Of a stretch of DNA of 64,000 bases, positions 42,201 to 54,518 are shown one piece after another. A program made the position numbers and the translations under genes. Within the stretch, counting starts at the first letter, position 1; each line of letters begins with the position of its first letter. Where the stretch lies: the NCBI RefSeq assembly GCF_048771995.1, contig NC_133027.1, forward strand, positions 61,689,501 to 61,753,500, given 5' to 3'. The notes below the pieces were generated by a model. The model saw nothing but the letters and a program-made list of their open reading frames with translations. It did not search any database and was not told the DNA's origin. The DNA is from Taeniopygia guttata (lineage: Eukaryota > Chordata > Aves > Passeriformes > Estrildidae).

Positions 42201-42506
42201 ACTACAATATATTTAATATTGAATTACAAGCAATGGAAAAGCTCTGGAAAAGACGTCAATTATTACACTTTAATTGTTTCAAAGGTATTATTTTTGTGTC
42301 ATGTTTCATAGGAAAACTATATTTCTCCATTCTTTATCTGTCATTTAAAGCTTTTTTATATTCTTTGCTAGGAATATAAAGACTTAAATCACAAAAGACA
42401 AGTTTTAAAAGGACTTTATTAAACCTGACAACTGACTAACTGGACTTTGTGCAATTAATAAGAAAATCTCGTAACGGAGCAACAAAGGACAGTTCACTGA
42501 TAGGAC

Positions 42507-42517
42507 TTTATTTTATT
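42507..42517 (-). promoter_or_regulatory. Tandem polyadenylation signals of TMEM242
   Basis: Two overlapping AATAAA hexamers (minus strand, 42517-42512 and 42512-42507), about 980 bases after the stop codon. They are the first canonical signals after the TMEM242 stop. A third AATAAA at 42420-42415 sits in a similar GGACTTTATT context (plus strand). Which one is used is unknown. Confidence 0.45.
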
Positions 42518-43306
42518 TCTGCAGCTTTATGTATCTTCAGTTCTGCAAATACAACATTTGAGTAAGACATTACTCTTTGTAGTTTACACCCACACTTCAT
42601 GAGATTACTGCAGTGTAGAAAATGTCACATTGCTTCTCCTGGTAGAAGAGCCACAGAAATGACTGGGACACACAAAATTAGTCCTGCCCATTCACTTTCT
42701 TAGCTGAAAACATTTGCGTAGGACTGACTGGGTGTCTCACTGTTTTGTACCTTTTTCACTTATTATTTCAATTGATATACAAATATAGCAGAGACTTTTA
42801 TACACACAATCCGATTCATTACTGTGGGATCCAATTTTAAAAAGTTAATACTGAGAAAACAGTGAACTTTGTGGAGATCTCTTCTGATGCTCTGCAGAGG
42901 AGCTCATAAGTCACAACTTGCATATTGAGTTTTAAACTAACTCTTCAGACATATAAAAATGATTTAGATACTTCGTTGTAAATTCAAATATGTCCTTTAG
43001 TTTTGAAGAGAGTACTATATGCTTTACCCTCAGGCTCAGCAAGAGATCTGTTATGATTGATTTGATGCTTATATTCCTAATAGGACAAGTCACTAAATGT
43101 ACTGTTCTTGTTTCCTAGAGAAATTTCATCAAATTCTTCTTGAAACGTGGGATGGGACAGGAGTTTACTGGGATTATATTCATATATTTACCAAGCAATA
43201 TTAGTTTCTTCTCTAACTCTTCTTTCCAGATGAATCCAACTTATCTTGGAGGGTTCATTTTCTCATTAATCAACTATACCAAATATGCTGAAAAGTATAG
43301 CATATA

Positions 43307-43334
43307 TTGGTTTGGTTTGGTTTGGTTTGGTTTG
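43307..43334. repeat. (TTTGG)n microsatellite
   Basis: More than five perfect TTTGG units. On the transcribed strand it reads (CCAAA)n, in the probable 3' UTR of TMEM242, 160 bases after the stop. Confidence 0.92.
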
Positions 43335-43493
43335 AAGTCACTTCCTCCTGGATGTTAACTGGCATTCCCAAGTTCAATGCACTCAGTCAGTAACTTGCTC
43401 AGTCTGAGTCTTCTTTGTTTTTCCAGAGGGGACACTTCTGCTACTTCCACTCCTGTTCTTGCTGGAAGATATCTCCAAATGGCTCTGAGTCTT

Positions 43494-43592
43494 TCACTTG
43501 GATTTAAGTAAGTTTTCCCATTCAACACTGGACTCACTACTTTTAGGAATTGCTGGAAAGATTGATTGCATCTTACTTCGGAATTCTTTCAT
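43494..43592 (-). CDS. TMEM242: TMEM242 exon 4 (C-terminus and stop)
   Basis: Last coding exon: 32 codons plus a TGA stop at 43496-43494. It reads MKEFRSKMQSIFPAIPKSSE and then SSVEWENLLKSK, matching the human ending (NDFRSKMQSIFPTIPK, VEWEETLKSK). The acceptor is CTCTTTTATAG before 43592, and phase 0 follows from exon 3 ending in ...GVHS. This soluble tail comes after the second membrane helix. With exons 1-3 the whole product is 157 residues, against about 141 in human; the difference is all in exon 1. The intron before it is 12.4 kb, by far the longest of the gene. No frameshift or internal stop is seen in any exon, so the gene appears functional. Confidence 0.96.
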   Translation of the reverse strand: MKEFRSKMQSIFPAIPKSSESSVEWENLLKSK

Positions 43593-45715
43593 CTATAAAA
43601 GAGATTTAAAAATAAAATCAGTTAATTGCTACTATGGAACAATAAAGTAGCACCATGAAGCCCAGGCTTATCCCACAAAACAATCTGTGTGAGGTAAAGA
43701 ATAAATAAAAAGCTTTTAAAATAATAGAAAACTAGGATTTTTCCTCTGATTATGTTAGTTCAATTAACAATGTGAGAAAAAGCATTAAGGGACACACAAC
43801 AATCACCCCTTCTAATGCACCACACTAGGGTGCCTGATTTAGAGTGCCTGCCTGAATGATCCACTGCTGTTACATGAATTATTATACACACACACACTTA
43901 AAATATTTTTCTTTGGAGGAATATTACCTACATGGAACATGCCCCTATTTTGACTGCAGTACCTTTTTCTACACTGTAATGGATTAAATTTCCAGTAGTC
44001 TGTTCAAGGATTTTAAAACAAGGGCTAAAGAAAAGTGCTGTTTAGCTCTGACACCTTAGGTTTATCCCACCATGTGGATAAAGGTGACAAAACAAAGTCT
44101 CATTCAAATGTATATAACACTAGGAAAGAATACAAGATTCATAACAATATATGGGACTAAGCTGTTCTTTCACTGCTGTTAAAATGCTGTGGAAGGGGAA
44201 ATATTTCCATATTATCTAGATATAAATAGAGATAGGTATATGATATTTATCATTTATATTTATGCTATGAATTTTATCGCCAATATGTGATTCAACAGTC
44301 CTGGAATGCCAGAACCAAACACACATTTAAATAAAAATCACTTCTATCACAATATTTAGACTTAGTGACCTTCTTTCTTCCAGGAGTTTTACATGTATTT
44401 TTACATGTAATGTATTTTTAAAGGATAGGCATGGAAAAACCAGATCACTGAAAATCCTGTTACACAAACAGCAGGATGTACAGGGGAAGTTTAGGACTGC
44501 TATTTTTAGGAAGCTCTATGACAGAATCTATGACATTCACACAGAGAAGACAGGATGTGGTATTCAAGCACTGGATGCAATGACCTCTTGAAGAGCAAAT
44601 GCAGTCTCAGGCAATATGTCCCACAGAGAGGTTCCAGGAAATCCAGATATTCCAAACAGCTACATAGGCATCTACTCTCATATGCTTACATTTTGTGTGT
44701 TATAGGTCATCAGTATTTATACAAATACTTCTGGGTTGTTTTCTCTGCAAGTCCTTCTGTGTATGAATAATTCTGACAAAGAATTGGTACTTCTTTATAG
44801 ATATGCTACCAGAATGTAATTATTCAAGTTACAGCTGATACAAAGAATAAAATCATTTACAAAGAAACTACCAGTCCTTTAGTAAGACAGTAGCTAACTA
44901 TGATGGATGAAACCATTTCAGAACCCTAGTTTTTGTGTAATAATGCCTGGGTACTGCTAATCAAATAAAAATATATGTTATATAAAGTAGGAGGGAAATT
45001 CAGAACCAAATTATCCTTTTTGCTTTTTCCTGATTTTGTTCCTAAGTAAAATAAATTCACTCACTTTTTTATATTTCATTCTGATCAGATAGTTGTTTTG
45101 ATTAACTATTCCTTCTTGGTTTTTCAAAATCTTGGCCATCACCCACAATTGTTCCTAAACTAACATTTTTACTTCTCATTTAAAACTGAGAAGCTCTCAG
45201 AGACAGCTAATGTTTCCAAGAATAATAAACCCCAGTATCAGAGCTGATGTAGAGGAACAGCCCAAATTACATTAAACAATTGCTGCCAATTCCATACAAG
45301 TATTTATAGAAGGAAATGTTTTAGGAGCTTTGGCTTAGCTGTTTTTTCCAGTCCTATGTAATTAAGTTATCCCAGCTCACTGATGGGCAGAAAGAATTCT
45401 ATTTACTTAACATTTTTTGCTTCCTAAAGAGTGATTCAACTCTTCTACTCTTTCATCTCACTCTAAGTTTTATCTGGGTGTTTGGAACACAGGAATGGTG
45501 AAATACTAACCTGATGTAAAATATTGTACCTCTATTGATATAACAAAAGATAAAATATTCAGCACCAGCCAATGATCTGGTGCAATGTGGATTTTCTGGC
45601 TGCTTCTAAACTCAGACTTAAATTTCTCTTAGTGATAAATTTAAATGATGCAGTCATAAGTTCTAGAAGACACCTCTGTTACCCCACTGAAGATGCACAA
45701 AACCAAAGGAAAACT

Positions 45716-45763
45716 AAAAGCCTCCAAAAAGAAGATGTAAAAAGCCTCCAAAAAGAAGATGAT
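45716..45763. repeat. 24-bp tandem duplication (2 copies)
   Basis: AAAAGCCTCCAAAAAGAAG followed by ATG occurs twice at a 24-bp offset, with 22 identical bases. It lies in intron 3 of TMEM242. It is probably a simple slippage duplication. Confidence 0.85.
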
Positions 45764-46389
45764 GGGTGGAGCAACTCAGAAATAGCAGTGATTCCACTGA
45801 CAACTACCTCATGATTATTAACATGCCAAACCCTAACTCTTGAACGCAAAATGCAGTCTTGTCTGGGAAATAAAACACTACAACTCAGTTCTGAAAGAAA
45901 AAAATGTATTTATTTAGAAAGTACTGAAACACTGGTAGCAGCTGCAGATTTAGGAGTATTAGATAGATTCCTGTCCCCTCAGAACATTAATTTATGTTCT
46001 GCAGGTAAAAGCAACTAATTTCCTGGGAAAGCAATTTTTCCTTAACATGTGGATCAGATTTGAAATAATCAATGTCTTTCTTTTGCTTTTAAGACTCCCT
46101 GAGAAATTTCCTCAGCCTTGTCTTCTCAGACTTTGATGCTTATTTGTAAAACCACTTTGAAAGTTATGCTAAACTCAGTGTTTCATTTGCCACTTCCTCT
46201 CCCACCTGCCCTTTTCCACAAGCCTGCTCTGCACAAAAATAGTTTTTCATTGCAATTGACAACTTTGACCATGCCTATGTTTTTCCACAGATTTTCTTTC
46301 TTTGTGATTCCTGCACATTGATCTATTTCAATAAATTGTAATGCCAAGCTGATCACTACTGTGTATTGTATGCTCAGTCGTAAGACTTT

Positions 46390-46433
46390 AGGCTGTCAGC
46401 TCTTAGTGTTACACTTCAGGCTGTCAGCTCTTT
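46390..46433. repeat. Short direct repeat, 28-bp offset
   Basis: AGGCTGTCAGCTCTT occurs twice, 28 bases apart, in intron 3. This is a small local duplication with no visible function. Confidence 0.8.
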
Positions 46434-49400
46434 AAGAAGGACATTATCTGCAGTGACTGGCATGGGCCTCATTAATATATGACTTCACTGTATGTCTAAA
46501 ACAGGGCCAATTTCTTCCCAGTACAAACGTCACAGCTACTAACTCTTACTCATAGTTTTTATTTCTATAGCCCTTAAAAAATACTGCACCTGATTATTTC
46601 TCTCCACAACAGATTTTGAGTTCTCACTAGGTAAGACATTAAGCAACTTAATTAGTACCAGTCACGGTCTCCTATTTACCCTCTCTCATCCCAGTCAGAA
46701 AGTGCAGTCCAATGTTTCATTAGGGCTTTGATCTGGACCTCTAAGGTACCTTCCCCTTTCTCTCCTGTTCCACTAATAACATCAGCTTCTGAACTTCTTC
46801 CTTCATTTACACATTTGTGCTTGGTGCTCTCTCAAATGCACTTCCAAATCCCATTCACTGTCTTCCCTGAACTCAGCATTCCTCTAAAACTCACTTATCT
46901 TAAACCATGGAGAAAGCTTTCAAAGAGAACTACTCTCTGATGTCACAGAACTGGTGGATACCTACATATATAACCATGAAAATCACATCCCTAAGTTCCT
47001 GTCCCTTCTCTCCCACTGACAATGTGTGCCTGCTTACAAACCATTTTAATACCCCATTTTAGTCTGTAACTTCTTAATGGACAGACTTTATTTAGAGGTA
47101 TTTTCCAGCCTAAATTACTCTGTCTCTTTCAGTCAGAGACATGGAATTCAGTCTTCTGGGCCTTGACTGATCAAACTCTATTTAATATATTTTTATAACT
47201 AGGACTAAATTTGGCCTCCAAAGTACCTCACACTGGCTTCCAGGTTGTTCTTGCTTGCATTTAGTTTACACTGTCATAGTAGGCCCATTGCAACTTCAAA
47301 GTATCCTTGCACTGAAAATAGAATTTGTCCACTAAACATTTAAGTTAGTCCTTCAACAAACTAGGCTTACCAGTGTCCAGTCCTCTGGCAGTGTGGTGAG
47401 CTTCTTGTGAAGACAGTTAATCAGCTTTATGTTCTATTAATACTGAACACTTGAGGTGTGAGAATTGGGACCATGCCTTTACTTGCTTTAACTCTTGGGA
47501 CAACAAACACACTTCTAATGAGGGAAATGCTGTGATTAGGAATCTCTGTCTTGCCCTGCCTTTTCTTTTCAGCAGACGTGCAACATGAGAGGTGTCTTCT
47601 CCTCTCTCCTCCCTTTGTGGAAATCTCCTCCTGTATTTCCTTCAGATTCCACAATACTCACATCAGTGGTCTCAAATCAAAAGATTTTAATTTAATCACA
47701 AGAGCTAATGTGCTATGTATTAAGCACTGGAATATTTTGCATAACTCACTGCAATGGCTGCCTCTTTATTATTGGCAGCCACACTGGCACTGGGGTACTC
47801 AGTTCAACTGTGATAATGTCTTCAATTAATAGTGCAGTAAACCAAGCACTAAAAGCTGAATGTATTTTTCCTCTTCCTGCTGCCTTCAGTACCATAGGCC
47901 ACTCTCAACTGCTGCTCCTGAACCTAGTGGTACATGAACAATTTGTAACACATTTCTTAACATTCCAGCATACTCCATTCCTGCAGGCCACTCTCTGAAG
48001 TGAATTTCACTCAAGTGAATTTTATTTTTTTTGTCACAGATATTACAGAGCTTCATGCTGTTTTTTCTTGCCAAATAAATTACAGTGACTGTTCTACCTC
48101 TGTCAGGCTTCTTTCTAAAAGGGTATCATCTACCTTACTGCATTAAATAATCTGTAATAGCTACAGATCACTGTTATTTTCTTATCTTAACCTAATGATC
48201 CTGCCTCAGATGGCAAAAATATGGGGACCTAAAAGCATCTTCCATTTAATAATCTCTTTTTAATGTACATCGTTGACAGAATGTCACACAAAAATTGGGA
48301 TAGCACTATTACTGAGAGCACTTACATGGCCGTTCATATTAAAATGAATGGAAGAGGGGCTAAAAGAGTCTATTTGATTCCTAGAGTGAAAGTTTCACGA
48401 AGAAATGTTCCCTTTAATGTCTGACATTCATAATAGGACAACGCAGATTCCAGGAATTATTGGTTTCCTATTTTAGTACTCGTATCAGTAAGAACTGCTT
48501 ACATTAGCTTCCAAGTGAAATGAGGTTAGATGCCCTGAACTGGAATATCAAGTGGCAGCAGAACGCAGTATGTTCATGCCCTCAGTTCTCCTCAGCCACC
48601 ATCCATTTCACAAAGCATGAAGACGAGGCAGGCTGCCCTGGATTTAAAAGCATCACTGAGGATTGCTCTTGCTACCTTTTCCCAAATCTTAAAATGACTG
48701 CTGTTGCCCTTGTTAGCAAATGATTACCAAGGGCCACATACAGAAATAGCCAGTTATTTGTAGAAAATGACAAGTGCAGGACTGGAGAAGCAGAGCAGCC
48801 AGCCTGGCAGCTCAAGGTGATTGTCCTTCTCTCAGTGTAAAATGGGGCATTCACTGAGGGCCACTCAGTGGCGGCCCTGGAATAACATGGAAAATAGAGC
48901 TCTGGTTCACATTCTTACATCTTGCACTTCACTGGAAAAGGCATCATGAACATCTGGATTATGCAGAACTACAAGTCTATGAAAATGGCCCTGAGAGAGT
49001 CAATCCTGGAAGTAAACAACCTAATATTTTCTATGTACTCTCACAGTACCCTGTTTAGCACCTATTTGCTAATTCCAGCATTTCAGGCTTACACACAGAG
49101 AAAAGCAGCAGCAGAATTGTGTTTAAACCATCTAGAGAAGTCAGGAGTTCATACTGGCCCCGTCTCATGGAGGCTTACACACATGCCTAACCTTGTGCAG
49201 TGTCAAGCACCCTCTGTGAAATCAGAGGGCTATTTACAGTGCCCAAAATTAAACAAACACATAAATACATTTTCCCACAAATTTTTCTCTATAAATCCTG
49301 TGTAAGTGGGTAAAATATGTCCTGTGCTTTTAAAAATAAAAACAACATGAAAATAACCTAGGTGAATTTTACAGGGAGAGGGGGAGAGGACCATCATTGT

Positions 49401-50349
49401 TCAGAGCGAATCTGCCACAATTCCCAAACAATTATAAGTCTGTAGTGGCCTCCCACAACTACTCCATATTCTGCCTTGAATTACTAAAGAACTATAGACA
49501 GCTGTCAAGTCTCAGGGGTCAGGCTGCCTCTTTTCCAATTACTGGGTCACATGAAGAGGTAAAACACATGAAATACTTTCCTCACATTACTTTTCCCGGA
49601 GTGCAGAGGACATGGTGCTCATTCATAAATCACAAGAGAGCTGATCTACATCGCAAACATGTTTTACTAGCTACTTTTACATGTTTTACTTTGGCTAGTA
49701 AAAAGCCTAAAGAAAGTAAAACTGTTCTGAGTTAAGGCTAGATTATTTTGAATTTAAGGAACAACAAAAAAAGGACATGGTGAGCTAATTATGGTCAATT
49801 TCTTTATTCACAGAGACTGAAATTTTGTAAACTGGATTGTGAAAAAAAAAAGTAATTCCCTTAGGTTCATAAATACAGGGGTGTTCTTTTCACTTTTATA
49901 CATTCCTATGTTGATATTCCTAAAATAAATGTGAAATACTTAGATTTTTGTAGTATATAGCATTTAAAGTAAAGGCTTTTTTGCCATGCAGAAAAATGGA
50001 GTGTGGATATCACAGAAAAATGTGCCATTTATTTCTGCAAAATCTTACTTTCAAATCTGGGTGCCTGGAAAGGACATCCACATGATTAGTCTATTATGAT
50101 GTATTAGTCATTGCCCCTTAGTCACCCTCAGCAATTTGAAAAATTAGTCTTGAAATAATTTTAAATTTAAAGTAGTTAAATATCCAAATTTATAAAGCTA
50201 GCTGGTTAACGGACCCAAAATCTCAGGATTGAGTGCCCCAACCCTATAAACACTTCTGTGCTGTAATCTGGATTTCTGAATTAAATTCAAAAATATGGAT
50301 TGTCTGCTGAGCAACCTCAGTAATTTTTTTTCCCCTTGGTATGTCCAGG

Positions 50350-50375
50350 AATGATATTATAATTATAATATCATT
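50350..50375. repeat. 26-bp perfect AT palindrome
   Basis: The half-site AATGATATTATAA is followed immediately by its exact reverse complement. A second, overlapping inverted repeat with 11-bp arms (50359-50369 and 50373-50383) and a 3-base loop shares half of the same bases, so the two hairpins exclude each other. Confidence 0.9.
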
Positions 50376-50383
50376 ATAATTAT

Positions 50384-50430
50384 ATACCATCTGCAAGTGA
50401 GATTATATATACCATCCACAAGTGAGTTTT
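50384..50430. repeat. Degenerate direct repeat beside the palindrome
   Basis: Two copies of a TATACCATC-(T/C)(G/A)CAAGTGAG-like motif of about 22 bases lie next to the palindrome at about 50384 and 50408. Two internal bases differ. Together with the palindrome this suggests local slippage or fold-back replication. Confidence 0.6.
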
Positions 50431-52311
50431 AAGGCAGGGGAAAATGCCAGCAAAAACCCAAAACTCTTTGGTGAGGCTTCAGCTTCATCACCTTGACAGG
50501 GGCTGAATTCCATGCAGGAAGCTGTCAGGGCCAGTGTGACACCCAGAGGCAGGCAGGGACAGCCAGATGCCCCCAGCCAAGCAGAGCACGGCAAGCATGG
50601 CCACGCACCACACGTCACACAGGATGATGCCATGGGAACAAGATGTAGCACAAGGAACTTACACCCATCAGAGAAGCCTGGATTCAGATTCTACCTGTAC
50701 ATGCACAGCTTGCAGCTACATGTGGCCAAGATGGGATCAACCCACTCACACATGCAGGGTGGCACAGAGGCATTTCAGACCACAGGCTTCCCAATGGGCT
50801 GGTGGCAGCCAACAGATTGCAGCCTATTTCTTGAAATTCTCTCTTACAGCTGGCCCTATTCATAAAGCAGAGTGTAGCAGCTTTCCAGTACGAAAATTAT
50901 GATCTTAATCCTTGAATAAGCATTCTGCCTTATCAAGTAAACAGTGAAGTTGATTGGTTTCATTTTTGTTTCCTTCTTGAATAAAGTTCTAGCAGTACAT
51001 ATGTGTGGAGGCAAGTCTTCTCCAAACCAATTAAGCAATATAAGCAGCAGAGAAAAATGTAGTACAAACAGGAGGAGGAAGTGCTAACTTGTACTAGTAG
51101 TCCATCTTCTTTCTAAGATCTTGAGTTTAAATTAGCACTGAGGAAATAAAAGAGCACTAAAAAATGGCAGATTTGGTTTATATAGAAATACAAGATCATG
51201 AAATAGCAAGGAAAAGATAAGTTTCTATTATGCTATCAGATACAAGCACAATAAAGAATAGAAAGTTCATAAATAATATTTTTGTCAGGATTAAATACTA
51301 CAATAATTATAAACTAATAAAAAATATTTAGGAATTACTCTAGGATGACTCTATTTTAGGAGATATGGTGCTTTTATAGCAATATTTACTCATCTATGAA
51401 ATAAAATAAAAATTTCAGCCACTGCAATATGCCTACTCTGGGATTTATAAATCTTAGTATAATTTACAGATGCCATATTTGAAGACTATGTCTCCATGCT
51501 CTCATCTTCTGTTTTAAATTAATCCATCCTTAAAGCCAATACTACTTTGTATCTATACTGTGCCTATGACTATATCTTCAAAAATTACAACAAGTATCTC
51601 TCAACATAAGCAGGGGGATGTTATTTTTATGCTTAAAATGGTGATTCAGAGGTTAGATTTTTTAATGGAGAAAAGCAGTTCACTTAGGAAATGTTCTTAC
51701 CATCAAAGCCACAACAAACATATATTCCTGCACTGTTTTTAGTTGTTTTAGATGTCTTTTTATGGCCATGCAATTGTTTTAGACTCTTAATATTTTAAAG
51801 GTTAAGATCAATGAAAAACAGGATATTTCATTAGAAGACACCATAAAAGTGATAAACTAATATTTTATAAGTCTATTAGTCACAAATTGCTAAGCAATTC
51901 TTCTAACTATTTTTCCAGCTTTCCACAGAATAGCAACAATCAGAATCTCACAAACCTACATATGAATCATCCCGGCCCTTTTCCTATGGGACAGAGAATG
52001 CTTTTATTTTTGAGGAAATGAAACCTAATTTATTGAGGACATGAAGAACAAGAGGGCTTTTAAAGCATAATTTATCTTGTTTGTCAATTGTTGTACACTT
52101 CAGTCTACAAAGGCTGAGGGTATTGTTCTGCTTTTAAAAGAAGGTTCATAATTGCTGGCAGCTTAAAAAAAAAGAAAGAAAAAAGAAATCAGATGTTAGT
52201 AGGTCTACTCTATAGTACTCTATAGCTGTGAGTGTAATTTAAAAGAAAGGTTTACAACTCCAAAGTTAACTTCTAAAAAATATAGAAAACTTATAGAAAA
52301 TTTTCACCTGT

Positions 52312-52397
52312 TGTAGGTGACCCTGCCTCGTCAGGGGGATTGGACTGCATGATTTCTAGTGGTCCCTTCCAACCCTAGTTATTCTATGATTCTATGG
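52312..52397 (+). mobile_element. CR1 LINE, 5'-truncated 3' tail
   Basis: The last roughly 85 bases of a chicken-repeat-1 LINE. It carries the diagnostic GGGGATTGGACTGCATGAT and GGTCCCTTCCAACCCTA motifs and ends in the tandem octamer-like tail ATTCTATGATTCTATG. It is antisense to TMEM242 within intron 3. No coding sequence remains. Confidence 0.88.
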
Positions 52398-53844
52398 CAC
52401 TAAAATTTTTCCCAGTTTGGTTTGGATGTTGCAAGCTCAAAACCAGTAAGGTAATGCACTGGAATATAATACCATGATGTGGAAGTTGTTAAATAGCAAA
52501 TAAACTTGTTGAAAACAATGGTGCTATTTTAACACGACACGTGTGTTTCCACATTGTAAGATGTCTCAGAGAGGAAGGCTGCAGGTACGTCTGGATGAAT
52601 CCCAGATTCAGATGGGAGTGCTCTTTGGAAGCAAATCTCCCAGTTGTCCATGCTCCCTGGGCATGAGTCTGTGTAACTACTGCACAGTCTCAAACTGCAT
52701 GACCAGCAGTTTCTTTGGGTGACACAAATCTGAAGAAGCATTCTAGCAGTGCACGTAACATAGTCCAACTGCCAACAGGCATTCAAGCCATGGGGCAAGG
52801 CCAGTGTCAGTCCAAATTTTGAAAATTCCTGGAATAGTTGTGGATATCAGGTCCTCAGCCTGCTAATGTTTCACTGCCCAGTGCTGCTGGTCAATGATAT
52901 TCACTAATATAGAACAAGTTTCTATGCTCAGAGATAATCAAAGGTGCTACAAATTTAAATATTTTCCCAAGCGGCTGCAGGAACCAAGTTTAAAAATTCT
53001 GGTTATCACTGACACCTGATTATTTTCTGCAAGAATTACAATATAAAAGTATATAAGCACCATCTCCTAGGTTCTAAAGAAAGATTTTTTTTTATGCTAC
53101 TGAAAAATATAACTTAAACCATTATCAAACTAAGTCCTCATTGAACCATCACTTCTTCAGTCCATAATAAGAGTTGAGTGGGATTTAGTAACATTTATTA
53201 CTTAACAGACTGTCACCAGATTACAACAGTGGCAACTGCAATCAGGGAATGTTAACAACGTAACCTGAGACAGCATAAAATCTTTTATATTCCTTACCAA
53301 GACATAAAGATTGGCTACTTACTCTCACCCCTGGGTTTTGATGCTGGCATAAAAGCAGCAGACTGTAAAGCTATAGGGAACCACCTTTAACAATAAAGCC
53401 ATTTAAGAGCTGGAAGCAGGCATTGTCACAGCACTGTTTCAAGAACTAATGAACCACAAAGATTAAATAAAAATCTAGAATCACCAAAACTGGTGCATCA
53501 CCTTAGTACCTGGCAGGAATCTTAACAACAACTTGCTTCTAGGGCAAACACAGGCTGTCTCATAAGGCGTGAGGATGAGGCATCCTGAACTGTGGCTTCA
53601 GTTTCCTTCCACGACACAAACTGCTGAGCAATCACGCCACTAACACAGATTAATTACAACTCATCACGGAAATATCACTCCACTTTGCTCTTGTCGTTTC
53701 ATCTCTGGACTTTGGAAGCGATGACAAGATAATTTAAACAGCCACCAAGCTTAGGGTAATACATACTTTATCAATGACTCGCTGCCCATCAATAATTCAC
53801 GCTCACAGGAAAGGCGTATCCCACCAGAAGAATGCTGGCAGCGA

Positions 53845-54070
53845 TGGGCAGTGAGGCCGCCCTGCTGGTGCTCAGGGTTCGGCAGTGCAGCACGGCCCGC
53901 CCAAAGCCCGGCTAGCCCGGGGACACAGCCGCGGTCCCGCACCAGCCACGAGCCCTCGGCGCGGCCGCCGCAGCTCCGGCCGCCGCCACCGGGGGTCGCT
54001 GCGGGGCAGCGCCGGCGCCCCGGCCGCGCCCGGCGCCGGGGGAGCCGCGGGGAACGGGCCAGGAACACAG
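53845..54070. promoter_or_regulatory. Intronic CpG-rich block (candidate CpG island)
   Basis: About 225 bases dense in CG dinucleotides (for example GCGCGGCCGCCGCAG near 53959) inside AT-rich intron 3. It directly abuts the minisatellite at 54060. A CTCF-like stretch, CCACCGGGGGTCGC (53986-53999), differs from the common core at two of 14 positions. It could be an orphan intragenic CpG island with its own promoter activity, or GC-biased sequence generated next to an unstable repeat. GC content stays raised beyond the repeat to about 54880. Confidence 0.6.
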
Positions 54071-54518
54071 ACCGACCCCAGAGGGCAGGGACACAGATCC
54101 CACAGGGCAAGGACACAGACCCCACAGGGAAAGGGACACAGACCCCACAGGGCAAGGGACACAGACCCCACAGGGAAAGGGACACAGACCCCACAGGGCA
54201 AGGGACACAGATCACAGGAGGGCAGGGACACAGATCCCCACAGGGCAAGGGACACAGATCCCCAGAGGGCAAGGGACACAGATCCCCAGAGGGCAAGGAC
54301 ACAGACCCCAGAGGGCAATGTCACAGACCCCAGAGGGCAAGGACACAGACCCCAGAGGGCAAGGACACAGACCCCAGACGGCAAGGGACGCAGACCCCAG
54401 AGGGCAAGGGACACAGACCCCACAGGGAAAGGACACAGACCCCAGAGGGCAAGGGACACAGACCCCCAGAGGGCAGGGACACAGACCCCACAGGGCAAGG
54501 GACACAGACCCCAGAAGC
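54059..54518. repeat. Minisatellite, about 20 copies of a 22-24 bp unit
   Basis: Tandem array with the core GGGACACAGACCCC followed by AGAGGGCAA or ACAGGGCAA. I counted about 20 units by eye. Length varies (22, 23 or 24 bases) by loss or gain of one G/A at the junction, with point variants such as GATCCCC, GACGCAG and ATGTCACAG. Both strands are free of stop codons over long stretches, so the array produces long spurious open frames (up to about 377 codons on plus and 253 on minus). These show only frame-shifting GTQTP/HRP-type repeats and no domain. Confidence 0.95.

Larger units (their letters stand above)
28411..42394. other. Intergenic, AT-rich
   Basis: No gene supported between the SINE and the TMEM242 3' end. 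It contains an exact 45-bp tandem duplication (31.76 kb), short tandem repeats (30.80 and 39.22 kb) and a poly-T (36052-36066). A GC-richer patch at 28.70-29.12 kb has no recognisable homology. The stretch near 31.03-31.18 kb may be a decayed CR1 tail. Confidence 0.6.
42395..43493 (-). other. TMEM242: TMEM242 probable 3' UTR
   Basis: Sequence downstream of the TGA. The first canonical AATAAA signals met on the minus strand are a tandem pair at 42517-42507, followed by another at 42420-42415. Cleavage 10-30 bases further on would give a 3' UTR of about 1.0-1.1 kb. A (TTTGG)n run (43307-43334, plus strand) lies 160 bases past the stop. The end point is inferred and needs transcript data. Confidence 0.5.
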
